Notes under the pieces: model-generated | Databases searched by the model: none | The model's input: the letters and a program-made list of their open reading frames with translations, nothing else | What the model was told of the DNA's origin: nothing | Source: Bathynomus jamesi | Lineage: Eukaryota; Arthropoda; Malacostraca; Isopoda; Cirolanidae | Length of the DNA stretch: 64,000 nucleotides | Reading direction: 5' to 3' | NCBI GenBank assembly: GCA_023014485.1 | Contig: JAJOZX010012103.1 | Span: 49,864-113,863 of the forward strand | Shown here: positions 1-9,840 of the stretch, one piece after another | How the letters are laid out: each line of letters starts with the position of its first letter | How positions within the stretch are numbered: the first letter of the stretch is position 1 | Position numbers and translations under genes: made by a program

Positions 1-132
1 TATAAAAGATCGCGAAGCTGGTGAAGAACCATTCCCCCTCGGCTCCAGCCGAGTAAGGAGCTCTGCTCCTTCTATTTCTGGCCCTTTGGTAAACCCCTTA
101 GTGGCCTCTTAGGTTAGGGAAACGAAAATAAA
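1..132. other. unassigned sequence
   Basis: I see no gene or recognisable repeat in this short stretch at the window edge. Confidence 0.4.
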
Positions 133-370
133 TTGGGGGAGAACTCCACTCTGTCCTTCAGGTGTCTCTCTCCCTCCTTCAGGTGTCTCTCTCTCTCTCT
201 CTCTCTCTCCTGCATGTATCTTCCTCCTTCAGGTGTCTCTCTCTCTCTCTCTCTCTCTCCTGCATGTTTGCCTCCAGCATGTGTACTGCATGTGTACATC
301 CAGCATGTGTACTCCTGCATGTGTGCGTATGTGTGTACCTCCAGCATGTGTACCTACTGCATGTGTACTT
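133..370. repeat. CT-rich and GCATGTGTAC simple repeats
   Basis: Two blocks of (CT)n follow duplicated copies of the phrase CCTTCAGGTGTCTCTC. They are followed by several degenerate copies of GCATGTGTAC. Open frames on both strands here are low-complexity (Ser-Leu or Arg-Glu runs) and are not genes. Confidence 0.9.
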
Positions 371-380
371 CTCCCCCCTT

Positions 381-560
381 GGCTGATTAGGCGTATATAA
401 TAATAATGTATGCAATAATACTGCTAAAAAGAGGTATCTGACAACCATTTACAGCCAACTGGCTGATTAGGAGTCTATAATAATGTATACAATGGTATCG
501 CGGTATCTGGCAACTCAAGCCATTTACGCCAACTGGCTGATTAGGAGCCTATAAAACAAC
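381..560. repeat. degenerate tandem repeat, unit about 75-80 bp
   Basis: The phrase GGCTGATTAGG recurs at about 381, 461 and 535. Each is followed by TATAATAATGTATACAA-like sequence or its remnant, giving periods of about 80 and 74 bp. Confidence 0.75.
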
Positions 561-673
561 GCCAACTCGGCTGACGCCTTAATGTGCACTTGGCTCCTGC
601 CAGGTGAACACCTCTCCTCCTTTCTCTCCTCCTCCTCCTTTCTCTTGGGGGATAACGCCGCCTCCAATTTAAC

Positions 674-755
674 CCCCCATCCCCCTTTGCAACAACCCCC
701 TTTGCAACAGCCCCCACCCCCCTTTGCAACAACCCCACCCCCTTTTGCAACATTA
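674..755. repeat. CCCCCTTTGCAACA tandem repeat
   Basis: A C-rich unit of about 14-18 bp, CCCCCTTTGCAACA with variable spacing, is repeated about five times. The open frames across it are low-complexity. Confidence 0.8.
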
Positions 756-807
756 CATAATAACCTGCAACATTCTTGCACTCTCCCCTTTTGCGGCTAT
801 ACTACTT

Positions 808-968
808 GATTTGTTCAAATCTGAACTTCGTTTCTTTGGGAAATGAGCCGTTTTTTAGAAATTTTAAAATTGAAAATTTCTCAAAAACGGCTCATTTCCC
901 AAAGAAACGAAGTTCAGATTTGAGCAAATCACACCAAAAAACACCAGAAAAATGTGTTTTGGTTCAGA
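808..968. mobile_element. foldback element (hairpin) next to a CCTAA array
   Basis: Arms at about 808-868 and 870-930 are almost perfect reverse complements with a minimal loop. The right arm is followed by ACACCAGAAAAATGTGTTTTGG, broken here as a tail of CAGAAAAATGTGTTTTGG, and then by a CCTAA array. Similar arm-tip sequence (around TTTGNTCAAATCTGA) recurs in foldbacks near 2.3, 3.9 and 10.8-11.4 kb. No reading frame is associated with it, so it must be non-autonomous. Confidence 0.8.
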
Positions 969-970
969 CA

Positions 971-1006
971 TGACATGACCTGACCTGACCTAACCTAACC
1001 TAACCC
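971..1006. repeat. CCTAA/TTAGG interstitial telomere-like array
   Basis: Degenerate ACCTG units grade into CCTAA repeats. TTAGG is the ancestral arthropod telomere repeat; here the array is interstitial. Confidence 0.85.
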
Positions 1007-1029
1007 GCGTTTTTTCGCAATTTCTTACC

Positions 1030-1506
1030 TTAAATAGCACCGTTGGGGTGTTTATACAAATCCGCGGCGACCAACATGAATTTGTGGAGACGTTGTTGAG
1101 AGGGATATTCACGGTTAAACAAGTACCATGCAAGATACTTTGAATAGGATTGGGTTTTGTTGCCAGACCGTAATATCCAGCTCTTCACGTCTTTCCAACA
1201 ACGCTCAATATTTTGAATGTGAACGGTGTCTTCCACGAACCGCTGTGAATGGTTGACTGTCCGGTGAATGTAGCCTAGATTTCCGAGTTGAGAATACGCA
1301 CGCCACTCGTCGGAATAGATTGTAGTCCCAGGCCTAATATGTTGCTGGATCAGGCGAACAAGAGTTGTTGCGTCTCTCTGAGGAACCGCAAACAACAGTA
1401 GTTTTTTGGAACTGCGTTCCAAGGTACCAAAAACCCAGGCAATCACAACCTCCGCAAAACCATAATGAAAACCAGACTGAAAAAGCATTCTTGAATGAGT
1501 ATGCAT
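1030..1506 (-). pseudogene. Merlin-type (IS1595/ISXO2-like) transposase, N-terminally truncated
   Basis: A 158-residue frame matches the C-terminal part of an ISXO2-like DDE domain, the type used by eukaryotic Merlin elements. It shows AWVFGTLER, then YSDEWRAY with the second catalytic Asp, then VNHSQRFV and HIQNIERCW with the catalytic Glu. The spacing between that Asp and Glu is 34 residues. The first catalytic Asp, normally in a DE(S/T)xF motif just before the WVFG segment, is missing: the frame instead begins with unrelated residues. Family members are usually nearly twice this length. I saw no clear terminal inverted repeats. It is most likely a 5'-truncated, inactive copy. Confidence 0.8.
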
Positions 1507-2280
1507 TATGAGAGATTCAAAATGTACGTCTCTGATTGGTCGGATAAGGTCACGTGAAACAAAAACCAGATTTAATTGGCTGATTTGACCTGTTTCCTAA
1601 TTTTGCCACGAGATGTCTCCCCATAAAACTGGAGACGGCGAGGTTCGTTAAAATTTTAACAGCGTTAAGAGCTAAATACTCGGTCAATGGCCTATAATGG
1701 CTGCTTTTTACGTCTAAATTTTTTTTTTTCCATAAAAAATAATTATTACATTTCCTTGATTTTTATCAGTTTCCCTGAGGTTTCAAGGTGTCCTGAATAC
1801 GAATTTATATGTTAAATTGTCATAGAATGTCTCCTTCTATCGAAAACGAACAAAGCATTAAACGAATATTAACCTCCCATTTAAAGGTGTTTGTGGGGCA
1901 AGTGAAGATCATGAGTTTTCATACCTCACAGTACTATGGGGTAAGGTACTACTATACTCTCTTACTAAGGTAAGAGATTGAAACTAGGTACCTAGAAGAA
2001 ACTCGAACTGGGCTAGAACAGTCCTAACTAAATAATAAAATGGCCGGAATATCCCCTATTAAAACTTAAGGGCAATATAGCCCTAGCCTAACTTAAACTG
2101 CAGAACCTTGGTCTGGGAAATAGCCCCTATGAATAAATAACTTAGTGTGCCGAATAGTGACTTAACAAATAAAATTTAAAGTCTGGAAACTAAATGAAAC
2201 TTTTAGACTAGTTAGAAACAGAAAAGGTAACATTCAACGATAAATATTTGGCTGGATACAGAGGCTACATTTTTAATCAA
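1507..2280. other. intergenic, no recognised feature
   Basis: AT-rich sequence with short frames only. I see no coding similarity, hairpin or tandem repeat here. Confidence 0.5.
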
Positions 2281-2460
2281 AATTACATTTTTCTAGTGTA
2301 GTTTTCTTTGCTTTGTTCGAATCTGATACGCATTTCTGTGCAAATGATAGAACTATGTTTTCCATTCTAAAATACGGAGTGTTTCTACTTATTTCACAAG
2401 AAATGTGTGTCAAATTCCAACAAAGCAGAGAAAAAACTACACAAGGAAAATGTAATTCTG
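2281..2460. mobile_element. foldback element with ATTTTTCTAGT tips
   Basis: The left arm begins ACATTTTTCTAGTGTAG and continues through TTTGCTTTGTTCGAATCTGA. The right arm is its degenerate reverse complement and ends at about 2458 with AAAATGTAATT. It is followed within 20 bp by CCTAA-type units. The tip motif is shared with the 10.8-11.4 kb palindrome and a solo copy near 2545. Confidence 0.7.
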
Positions 2461-2472
2461 ATAAAAAACTAG

Positions 2473-2528
2473 TCTAACCTAACTAAATTAACTAACCTAA
2501 CCATAACAACGTAACCTAATCTAACCAC
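2473..2528. repeat. degenerate CCTAA array
   Basis: About eight imperfect CTAAC units adjoin the foldback element on its right. Confidence 0.8.
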
Positions 2529-2583
2529 AGAGCATACCAAAATACACTAGAAAAATGTAATTTTTTATTTCAACTTCAGGCCA

Positions 2584-2735
2584 TGTCATTTTCGTTTTCG
2601 TCATTTTCGTTTAACGAAATATCATTACTTAACCTAACCAATCATCAAGGGTGTACAGTTGACCTAACTGGTCATTCAAGTTGACTAACTGTCATTCAGT
2701 TGACCTAAACTGGTCATTCAGTTGACCTAACAAGT
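2584..2735. repeat. degenerate copy of the ACGAAAATATCAC palindrome family
   Basis: TTTCGTTTAACGAAATATCATTAC is a decayed form of the palindromic core found at 46.5, 54.4 and 62.3 kb (quoted here in parts: TTTCGTT, AACGAAATATCA). It is followed by AATCATCAAGGGTGTACAG and three or four copies of GTTGACCTAACTGGTCATTC, the same outer sequence as in the other copies. Confidence 0.65.
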
Positions 2736-3269
2736 TAATATTAGTTATTTCACCTAAATATCTTCTGATCTTTTCGTATTAGGCACTCACTGTCACATTT
2801 CGGGCAAGTTAAGGATGAGAGATAATGCCGTAATTGATAAAAATATCCAATGCTTTCTCTCCATCTAGGGCACATGACGAATCAAGTTCTCAAAGTCAGA
2901 AACCACACGAACAGCACGTCATATTCTATCACAAAACACGACCAAACTGAATCCAATTAGGAAAAAAAAAAAGACAACAGAAACCAACCAACTAATTAAG
3001 TTGCAGAGTAGCGAAAAAATAGCCCAATCAGGAAAAATATTTTATGAAAAAAAGTACATTATAGCCAAAATAGGAAATATTCACTATAAAAATGTAACTT
3101 GTAATTTTTTTCTATAATCTTGCATTTCCACAAAAAATGATGGTATTATTATAGTATTACACCCGTCTAACGTCCAGCAATTATTATACATTCATTAGGT
3201 AGATTTTTTAATTCTAAGACACTTTTCTTCTATAGCGTTTCCGTCGCAAATGCTTCGTTTTCGAGATAT
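2736..3269. other. intergenic, no recognised feature
   Basis: AT-rich sequence. I see no coding or repeat structure that I can support. Confidence 0.4.
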
Positions 3270-3404
3270 AAACGTTTTTTTGGTGTGTATCTAGTGTGTG
3301 TTCGTACGTTCGTTTGTGTGTTCGTTTGTGTTGCCGTCACATGTCTGCCCAATATAATTTTTTTTTGGTGTGTATCTAGTGCGTGTTCGTACATTCGTTT
3401 GGTG
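3270..3404. repeat. direct duplication of about 40 bp
   Basis: TTTTTTGGTGTGTATCTAGT and the following GTTCGTAC-TTCGTTT segment occur twice, at about 3273 and 3361, just before the 32-bp minisatellite. Confidence 0.8.
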
Positions 3405-3609
3405 CCCAATCACTGCGGCTGACCATTACATGTCTGCCCAATCACTGCGGCTGACCATTACATGTCTGCCCAATCACTGCGGCTGACCATTACATGTCTG
3501 CCCAATCACTGCGGCTGACCATTACATGTCTGCCCAATCACTGCGGCTGACCATTACATGCCTGCCCAATCACTGCGGCTGACCATTACATGTCTGCCCA
3601 ATCACTGCG
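3405..3609. repeat. 32-bp minisatellite, about 6.4 copies
   Basis: Copies start at 3405, 3437, 3469, 3501, 3533, 3565 and 3597, exactly 32 bp apart. Each begins CCCAATCACTGCGGCTGACC. Only one substitution (TGCCTG for TGTCTG) is visible, so the array is young. There are no unique spacers, so it is not a CRISPR array. Confidence 0.95.
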
Positions 3610-3783
3610 TTCCATCCATTTTGAATTTGAATTACTTTGCTACCGGAATGGCTTCGTGTGACATGTGCTCGTTCGATTATTACCGCTGTATTGTCGCTTT
3701 CTACGAAAATTTAGAAAAAAGTGTTCAAGTTTCTGCGTGCTCACGGTGTTCTACCGACAGTAGTGAAGTGTCCACATTGTAAA

Positions 3784-3842
3784 ACGGAGTTAGGTTAGGA
3801 TAGATTAGGTTTAGTTAGGTTACATTAGGTTAGGAAGGTTAG
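3784..3842. repeat. TTAGG array, degenerate
   Basis: TTAGG/GTTAGG units with interruptions lie immediately left of the next foldback element. Confidence 0.85.
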
Positions 3843-3856
3843 GGCAATTTTGAAGG

Positions 3857-4100
3857 TGAAATTTATGTTTTTCCTATGGTTTTTGATGTGTTTTGAATGA
3901 ATCTGACCTTCAAAACCGTCGGAAATGACTTGTTTTCTGTGATTTCCCCCGCCCGAGAATTCCCGGTTCCCACCAGGGTCCCCCCAGATTGCCAGCTGGG
4001 GGGAGGGGGGTTATCTCAAAACCGAGTATTTTTTGACGGTTTTGAAGGTCAGATTCGTTCAAAACACATCAAAAACCATAGGAAAAACAAATTTCACCTC
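3857..4100. mobile_element. foldback element next to a TTAGG array
   Basis: Arms at about 3857-3920 and 4037-4098 are reverse complements and contain TTTGATGTGTTTTG followed by GAATCTGACCTTC. The loop of about 115 bp is GC-rich (CCCGGTTCCC, GCTGGGGGGAGG). The subterminal motif matches the 808 and 10.8-11.4 kb hairpins although the loops are unrelated. Confidence 0.8.
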
Positions 4101-4459
4101 CAAAGGGAGACGGGTGTAATACTATAAATTTACCCTTAATATTGCACCTAAATAAAAATAAGCTCACTAATCTCACTAGGACTAGGGAATTGAGCATTTT
4201 CAGGGCAAATTTAGAAATGTAGCAAAATTTTATCTTAGTTTTGTAAATTGTAACGTTTTTAAATAAAAAAGGCTTTAATATACAGTATGTTACTCGTACT
4301 CTATCTAACCTTTGTGTTATTTTATGCTACACATAGTGCTCATGCAGAAATCAGGGAGAGAGAAGATAGTGAATCACTGCAGATGATGATTTTTTAGTAT
4401 TGTATTGGGATGAACTGACTAAATAATACAGGAAAGCCCTGTAAACGGCAAAAAGTTCA
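4101..4459. other. intergenic, no recognised feature
   Basis: AT-rich. I see nothing supportable before the LINE fragment starts. Confidence 0.4.
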
Positions 4460-5425
4460 GTATCAAATGTGAGATAAGCGTTAAGAGAAAGGCCTTCAGC
4501 AAATTTAAGAGAACTCAAAATGAAATGGACCTTGAAATCTATAAAAATAAGAGACAAGAAAGCAAGAAACTTATAAGAGAGAGTAAATGCAATTTAGAGA
4601 GGAACTTAGCCAAAAATTGTAAAGGAAATCCCAAAAAGTTCTTTAGTCATTTCAACCTGAAAAATAAACCTAAAAAAAATTGGACCCCTTCATGCTGATG
4701 ACAAAATTATTGAAGATTTTGAAATTGTTGAGGAGCTAAATAGATATTTCTGCTCAGTATTTACAAAGGAAACTGTAAATAAAATTCTAGATTTTACATT
4801 AGTAACACAAGACGGAGAGAGAAATCATATATATTTTGAGGAAGTGGATATTTTGAGAGCAATTGACAGGCTAAACATAGATAAGTCACCAGGACCTGAT
4901 GAAATTTATCCTAAAATAGTAAAGGAAGCAAAATGTAGCATAGCCCAATAACTTAAAATACTTTTCAACCTTTCATTGATTAACAGAGCAGTTCCAGAAG
5001 AGTGGGAAAAAAGTGAATGTAGTCCCACTTTTCAAAAAAGGAAACAAACACCTAGCTAAAAACTATAGACCAATTAGTTTAACTTCTATTAATTATTTGC
5101 AAATTACTTGAAAGTGTCATCGGAGACAAAATTACAATATTTATTCTTAGAAGGAGGATGATTACTTAGTAATAGCCAACATGGCTTTCGAAATGGCAGG
5201 TCATGTTTGACAAACTTAATTGAGTTTTATGATAGTATGTTAAAACATTTGGATAAAAAAGTATCTGTAGATATTGTGTACTTGGGTTTTGCCAAAGCTT
5301 TTGATACAGTTCCTCATAAGTGGTTGCTTGTTAAAGTTAGAGCTCATGGAATAAAAGGGACAGTAGCAAATTGGATTGAAGAATGGTTTAAAGAAAGAGA
5401 ACAGAGAGTAGTAGTTTGTGAACCC
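4460..5425 (+). pseudogene. decayed CR1-group non-LTR retrotransposon fragment (linker plus N-terminal RT)
   Basis: Frame-hopping translation gives the basic linker between endonuclease and RT (FSKFKRTQNEMDLEIYK, then RNLAKNCKGNPKKFFSHFN). It continues with the RT entry region (IDRLNIDKSPGPDEIYPKIV, VPEEWEK) and the A-motif region near 5275 (VDIVYLGFAKAFDTVPHK). The catalytic Asp that should precede FAKAFD is Gly. Several stops and frameshifts are present. The copy ends at about 5425, before motifs B and C, so it is inactive. Several lineage relatives occur in this window (49.4-53.6 kb, 17.2 kb). Confidence 0.8.
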
Positions 5426-5523
5426 TTCCTACATATACATATATATAGTTTATTTTTTATTTGGGTAATTCTCATCACCCACACAGTGATGGGATGTAGG
5501 GAGGCAGCATCTTGGGTTAGGGG

Positions 5524-6094
5524 GGAGCACCGACAATTCAGCGCAGGACAATTCAGCGCCGACAATTCAGCGCCGACAATTCAGCGCAAGACAATTCAGC
5601 GCCGACAATTCAGCGCAAGTCAGTACTGTTAAAAGTTTAGTTAAAAATAATAAAAATAAATCGCAATAAATAAAAAAGAGAAAAATTTGTATATTTATAT
5701 ATATGCTAAATTGGGTCTGTATCGAAGGAGTGACATTTCAAAGGAGTGACATAACAAAGGAGTGACATAAATACCGTAACGAAGGAGTGACATAAATACC
5801 GTAACGAAGGAGTGACATAACGAAGGAGTGACAAATCGGAGATAAAATTCAAAGGAGTATAATTATTAAAATTTTATTTATAAAAACAAAATTTGTTAGA
5901 ATTGTTAAAATTAAGATTTTATTTCAAAAACTAGAAAAACCTAACCTAACCTAACAGTTGCAAGCCTCTCTTCCCTCTGGATTTGTTCTTTCTTCTTCTT
6001 TGTTGGTATTTTCGCGCTGAATTGTCTTGCGCTGAATTGTCTTTGCGCTGAATTGTCGGCGCTGAATTGTCCTGCGCTGAATTGTCGGGTCACG
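5524..6094. mobile_element. unassigned element with GACAATTCAGCGC subrepeat ends, copy A
   Basis: The ends are GGAGCACCGACAATTC and, inverted, CGTGACCCGACAATTC. Each end is a cluster of five or six tandem GACAATTCAGCGC units separated by 0-3 bp. Inside are five or six copies of AAGGAGTGACATAA, some with ATACCGTAACG, and a short CCTAA array. A perfect 8-bp target duplication, gttagggg, flanks it (5516-5523 and 6095-6102). It has no coding capacity, so it must be mobilised in trans. Confidence 0.9.
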
Positions 6095-6102
6095 GTTAGG
6101 GG

Positions 6103-6628
6103 ATACTCTCTGTCTTTATACCCCCATTTAAAGAGATTTCTCTGCTGAGCGGTGCCCCCGATAGCACTGTGATGTATGAAAGACTCATCATGTTCAATTG
6201 CCTCATAGACACCTTTAAATGGGAGACCCTGAATGGGTGTGCATTCAAATATTTGATAAAGTCTACAGCCCCACCTACACCTTTTATCTTAATTGTAGAG
6301 CTTATACTATATTTGATGTATAGATAACCATGTGATGTCTACAATTAGTACAGTAGTGGTATTGATGATTGATCCACAAGATCCAAAGTTTTGAAGTTAA
6401 TGTACAGCTAGTAGATGTATGACAATCTGCAATTAGCAGATATCAATTGGGTCTTAATTTTGCATGTAACTGTATTTATGGTTTGTTTATATTAACAGTG
6501 GAGACACCCAGATGGGCTGAAGGGCCCCACTGTGCCCTCTATAAAATTTTTACCATGTTACCAACAAAAGTCCCTTTCTACAATGCAAAAAACCTGCCTG
6601 GGCTGAATCTGTGGGATCCACTGGTGTT
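6103..6628. other. spacer between the two GACAATTCAGCGC elements
   Basis: The sequence is unique within the window. It holds an open frame of 61 residues at 6447-6632 with no recognisable similarity. It is probably older host or repeat sequence that received two independent insertions. Confidence 0.4.
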
Positions 6629-6636
6629 ATAATTTT

Positions 6637-7152
6637 CGTGACCCGACAATTCAGCGCAAAGACAATTCAGCGCAAAGACAATTCTGCGCAAGACAATTCA
6701 GCGCGAAAATACCAACAAAGAAGAAGAAAGAACAAATCCAGAGGGAAGAGAGGCTTGCAACTGTTAGGTTAGGTTAGGTTAGGTTAGGTTTCTAGTTTTT
6801 GAAATAAAATCTTAATTTTAACAATTCTAACAAATTTTGTTTTTTTAAATAAAATTTTAATAATTAATTATACTCCTTTGAATTTTATCTCCGATTTGTC
6901 ACTCCTTCGTTATGTCACTCCTTCATTACGGTATTTATGCCACTCCTTTGAAATGTCAATCCTTCGATACAGACCCAATTTAGCATATATATAAATATAC
7001 AAATTTTTCTCTTTTTTATTTATTGCGATTTATTTTTATTATTTTTAACTAAACTTTTAACTGTACTGACTTGCGCTGAATTGTCGGTGCTGAATTGTCT
7101 TTGCGCTGAATTGTCGGCGCTGAATTGTCCTGCGCTGAATTGTCGGTGCTCC
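6637..7152. mobile_element. unassigned element with GACAATTCAGCGC subrepeat ends, copy B (inverted)
   Basis: The same family as 5524-6094, in the opposite orientation. It starts CGTGACCCGACAATTC and ends with the complement of GGAGCACC. It is somewhat shorter because there are fewer AAGGAGTGACATAA units and one has decayed. It has its own perfect 8-bp duplication, ataatttt (6629-6636 and 7153-7160), which differs from that of copy A. The pair is therefore two insertions, not one large inverted repeat. Confidence 0.9.
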
Positions 7153-7160
7153 ATAATTTT

Positions 7161-7501
7161 AGTGTTTTGGTAGGTAAGGGACTGTGGAGTTTCAGAACTC
7201 AGAGTTTTGATTGAGCAGACGAAGGAAGAAACTTGTAGTTAGCCTATTAAACTCTCATGTTCTAACATTCTAAAATTCACTGGTAAAAACAGTTAACCTT
7301 TTAGCAACATATAAGGCCTTATAAGCTCTCTGCATGTGCGGATGGACCCTGCATACGCAGAGCTACCTCACCTACCTGCCACACCCAATTTTTCGCTTCT
7401 TGGTTCTCTGTTTTCCTGCTGAGCTTGGTTGAGAGTGGCCTAAGGACTATGAATGAGTAGGGAATGTTTTTTTTCAGTGAACCTTTGTGGTAATTGGAGT
7501 C
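7161..7501. other. intergenic, no recognised feature
   Basis: No coding similarity or structure that I can support. Confidence 0.4.
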
Positions 7502-7724
7502 CAGGGCTGCCACATTTGTTACGTTCGTAACAAATGTGTTACTTTCTATCTTTTTCATACTTTTGGTACGACGTTCAAAAAATTTGTTACGTTTTGGAGT
7601 TTTTTATATGCTTTATCGGTTTACCTAAAAATACTTAAAATTATTAGTTTTATAAAGAAATTAGCATATTTAAAACCATTAAATTACAGATGGAAAAAGT
7701 GCTAAATAATTTAGATGGCATATA

Positions 7725-8349
7725 CAGGGTGTCCCAGAATTAACTATCTATTTCAATGAAATCGGACAAATTTTTTAAAAACACACTTTTATTTATGTTT
7801 ATCATGTTTAATATGTGTTAAAAATGTATAAATTTCTAAATTTTTTTCATAATTTTATTTTCATAATTTTTTCATTATCTGGTCCAATGAAAGACCGTCT
7901 GAAGTCATAGAATGGCAAAGAGACTCTCCAAAAGTTAACGTGTGGCTTGGAATGACCAAATCCAAAATTTATGGTGCTCCATCTTGTTGAAACACAACAT
8001 TATCAAGAATGCCATCATCAAGAAGCTGTGGTTCGAGAAACTGCTGAAGCATATAAGGTAGACGGTACCTGTTACAGTTGCTCCGCAAAGAAGAATGGGC
8101 CATAAATTTTGGATTTGGTCATTCCAAGCTACACGTTAACTTTTGGAGAGTCTCTTTGCCATTCTATGACTTCAGACGGTCTTTCATTGGACCAGATAAT
8201 GAAAAAATTATGAAAATAAAATTATGAAAAAAATTTAGAAATTTATACATTTTTAACACATATTAAACATGATAAACATAAATAAAAGTGTGTTTTTAAA
8301 AAATTTGTCCGATTTCATTGAAATAGATAGTTAATTCTGGGACACCCTG
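7725..8349. mobile_element. mariner-derived foldback element, nested
   Basis: A TA duplication flanks CAGGGTGTCCCAGAATTAAC and its inverse. The arms are about 260 bp each and nearly identical in inverted orientation, around a loop of about 110 bp. The arms translate to WQRDSPKVNVWLGMTKSK. The loop, read on the minus strand, continues PFFFAE and, after a frameshift, MLQQFLEPQLLDDGILDN and FQQDGAP, all mariner transposase. The element is thus a truncated mariner joined to an inverted copy of its own first part. The same terminus is seen in the 40.0 kb mariner. Confidence 0.85.
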
Positions 8350-8784
8350 TACTGTATATTTCTGATTATATATTCCGTACATCGTTCGTTCGCGTATAAA
8401 TCTCACGAGTCACGACTATACGTTTGAAAACGTTTTCGGTTCTCGGCTTACTGACTCAGTGACTCCCCCACGCTGTCTCAGTCAGAGTCAGTCAGCAGTC
8501 TGTCAGTGTTCCAGTTGCAAACTTGTAACAACATTTATCATAGATTGTGTTTGTGAACGCGCTTGCTCTTATTTTGTGGTCATTTTTGAATGCGAATATA
8601 ATTGAAGCACAAATACCCGAAACGGACAACTGTATGATTTTAACTCAGACACTTAAGGACTATTCTTTTCTTCTCTCGTAAAGGGAAAACAGGCCTTAAA
8701 TCTCAGAATCAAAATCATATAGTTGGTACATTTCGGGTATTTGCCCTTCAATTAAAACATGGCTTTGTAACTTCGTTCATAGTG

Positions 8785-8973
8785 TCTTTACTCAAAGTAA
8801 AAAATCGTTCTTCTTTAAAAACTTCTACTGTGAATGCACTTTTATACACCAAAGGACTGCTTCGAAACACAAATTGTACCAAATGGGAGCCATCTCAAGA
8901 GATGGTGAATAAGATGAAGCAAGTGAAATGGCGTGTAAAAGAAGATATGGATGAAGAAGAAGCAATATTTTAA
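8785..8973 (+). pseudogene. possible hAT transposase C-terminal fragment
   Basis: The 63-residue frame contains SSLKTSTVNALLYTKGLL, resembling the hAT dimerisation region in which a conserved Asn/Leu-rich helix is followed by acidic residues. It lies inside the hAT-like element and on its strand, and ends with DEEEAIF. It is too short for certainty. Confidence 0.4.
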
Positions 8974-9121
8974 AAAAATCAGGTAAATATAATGAACTTT
9001 GTTATTTTATAATCAATTTAATTTTTTTTTATATTTTGTTACCTTTTTGGCTGATTTGTTACCTTTTGTTTGTCAATTTTGTTACCTTCACCTAAAATCT
9101 TGTGGCAGCCCTGAATTGGAC

Positions 9122-9240
9122 GTACCATACCAAGAATAGCTTGTAAACAAAAGTTCAAGTACAGTATTTATTACGGTGGTAATCAGTCGTACCTAGAATA
9201 GCTTGCAAACAAAATTTCAAATATTTATTACTGAAATCAG
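9122..9240. repeat. tandem duplication of about 60 bp
   Basis: AGAATAGCTTG-AAACAAAA and the following TTCAA-TATTTATTAC occur twice, at about 9132 and 9195. Confidence 0.7.
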
Positions 9241-9779
9241 TTAGAGTAAGGCTTGGTTATACAATTTACATCCTGATTGTGTAGCCAACAAATTTAATAG
9301 TCCACTTTTCTTACAGTAAGTGCCTGGTCTAAGTGTTACATGAAAGGGCCAGGCTTTGCTAATTAGGCCTAGACCCATATACGAAGATTCATACCTAAAA
9401 CTTCTTTTGATTGTTAATTACAATTTCGACTTTATCACTTTCTAATTGTATTGTATCCTTCTAGTCTCTGAATAGGGTAGGTCCGTTGTGTTAGGGGTCC
9501 TCGGATTAGCTTGGTTTGGGCTTTTTGCCTGGGCTGAGTTCTGGGGATTTGCTGTGTTCCGGTATGGCTACCAGTTGGGATGTGGAGAGGTAGCGAAGTA
9601 AAAGGTTGCATGAATCTGATTTGGAGAAGGATGTCTCTCTTGCTCCATCATTTATTCAAGCTCTCTTCCCTTCTGATAATTGTACACAACATCCCCCTCA
9701 CATCAATTTTATGAAATTGACTTCACAATTGATGTAAAACCTTTATTTCTAGCATGTAATTACTTTATTTATTTTCAGA
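9241..9779. other. intergenic, no recognised feature
   Basis: I see no supportable coding similarity. Part could be the 5' region of the LINE that begins downstream, but I cannot show this. Confidence 0.35.
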
Positions 9780-9840
9780 AACTAACCTAATCTAATCTAA
9801 CCTAACTTTACCTAACCTAACCTAGAAAAATAGAAAAATG
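9780..9840. repeat. CCTAA array with solo foldback tip
   Basis: Ten or so CTAAC-type units end in CTAGAAAAATAGAAAAATG, a decayed copy of the foldback tip CTAGAAAAATGTATTTTGG. The pairing of array and tip recurs across the window. Confidence 0.8.

Larger units (their letters stand above)
7502..9113. mobile_element. hAT-like element, CAGGGCTGCCACA termini
   Basis: The ends are CAGGGCTGCCACA and TGTGGCAGCCCTG. Subterminal GTTACNTTT motifs recur at both ends. The flanks contain aattgga on both sides (7492 and 9114), consistent with an 8-bp duplication blurred by two or three bases on the left. The interior carries a mariner-derived hairpin and a short hAT C-terminal-like frame. Most of the transposase is missing. 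Confidence 0.75.

Noticed and set aside
133..448. Four overlapping open frames on both strands
   Set aside because: All fall in (CT)n and GCATGTGTAC simple repeats and encode low-complexity runs.
976..1006. A true chromosome end because of CCTAA repeats
   Set aside because: Arrays are short, degenerate, in both orientations and spread over 16 kb, so they are interstitial.
3405..3609. Regular 32-bp repeats like a CRISPR array
   Set aside because: Units are directly head to tail with no unique spacers, and the setting is eukaryotic. It is a minisatellite.
5524..7152. One giant inverted-repeat transposon with 0.5 kb arms
   Set aside because: The two arms have different perfect 8-bp target duplications, so they are independent insertions.
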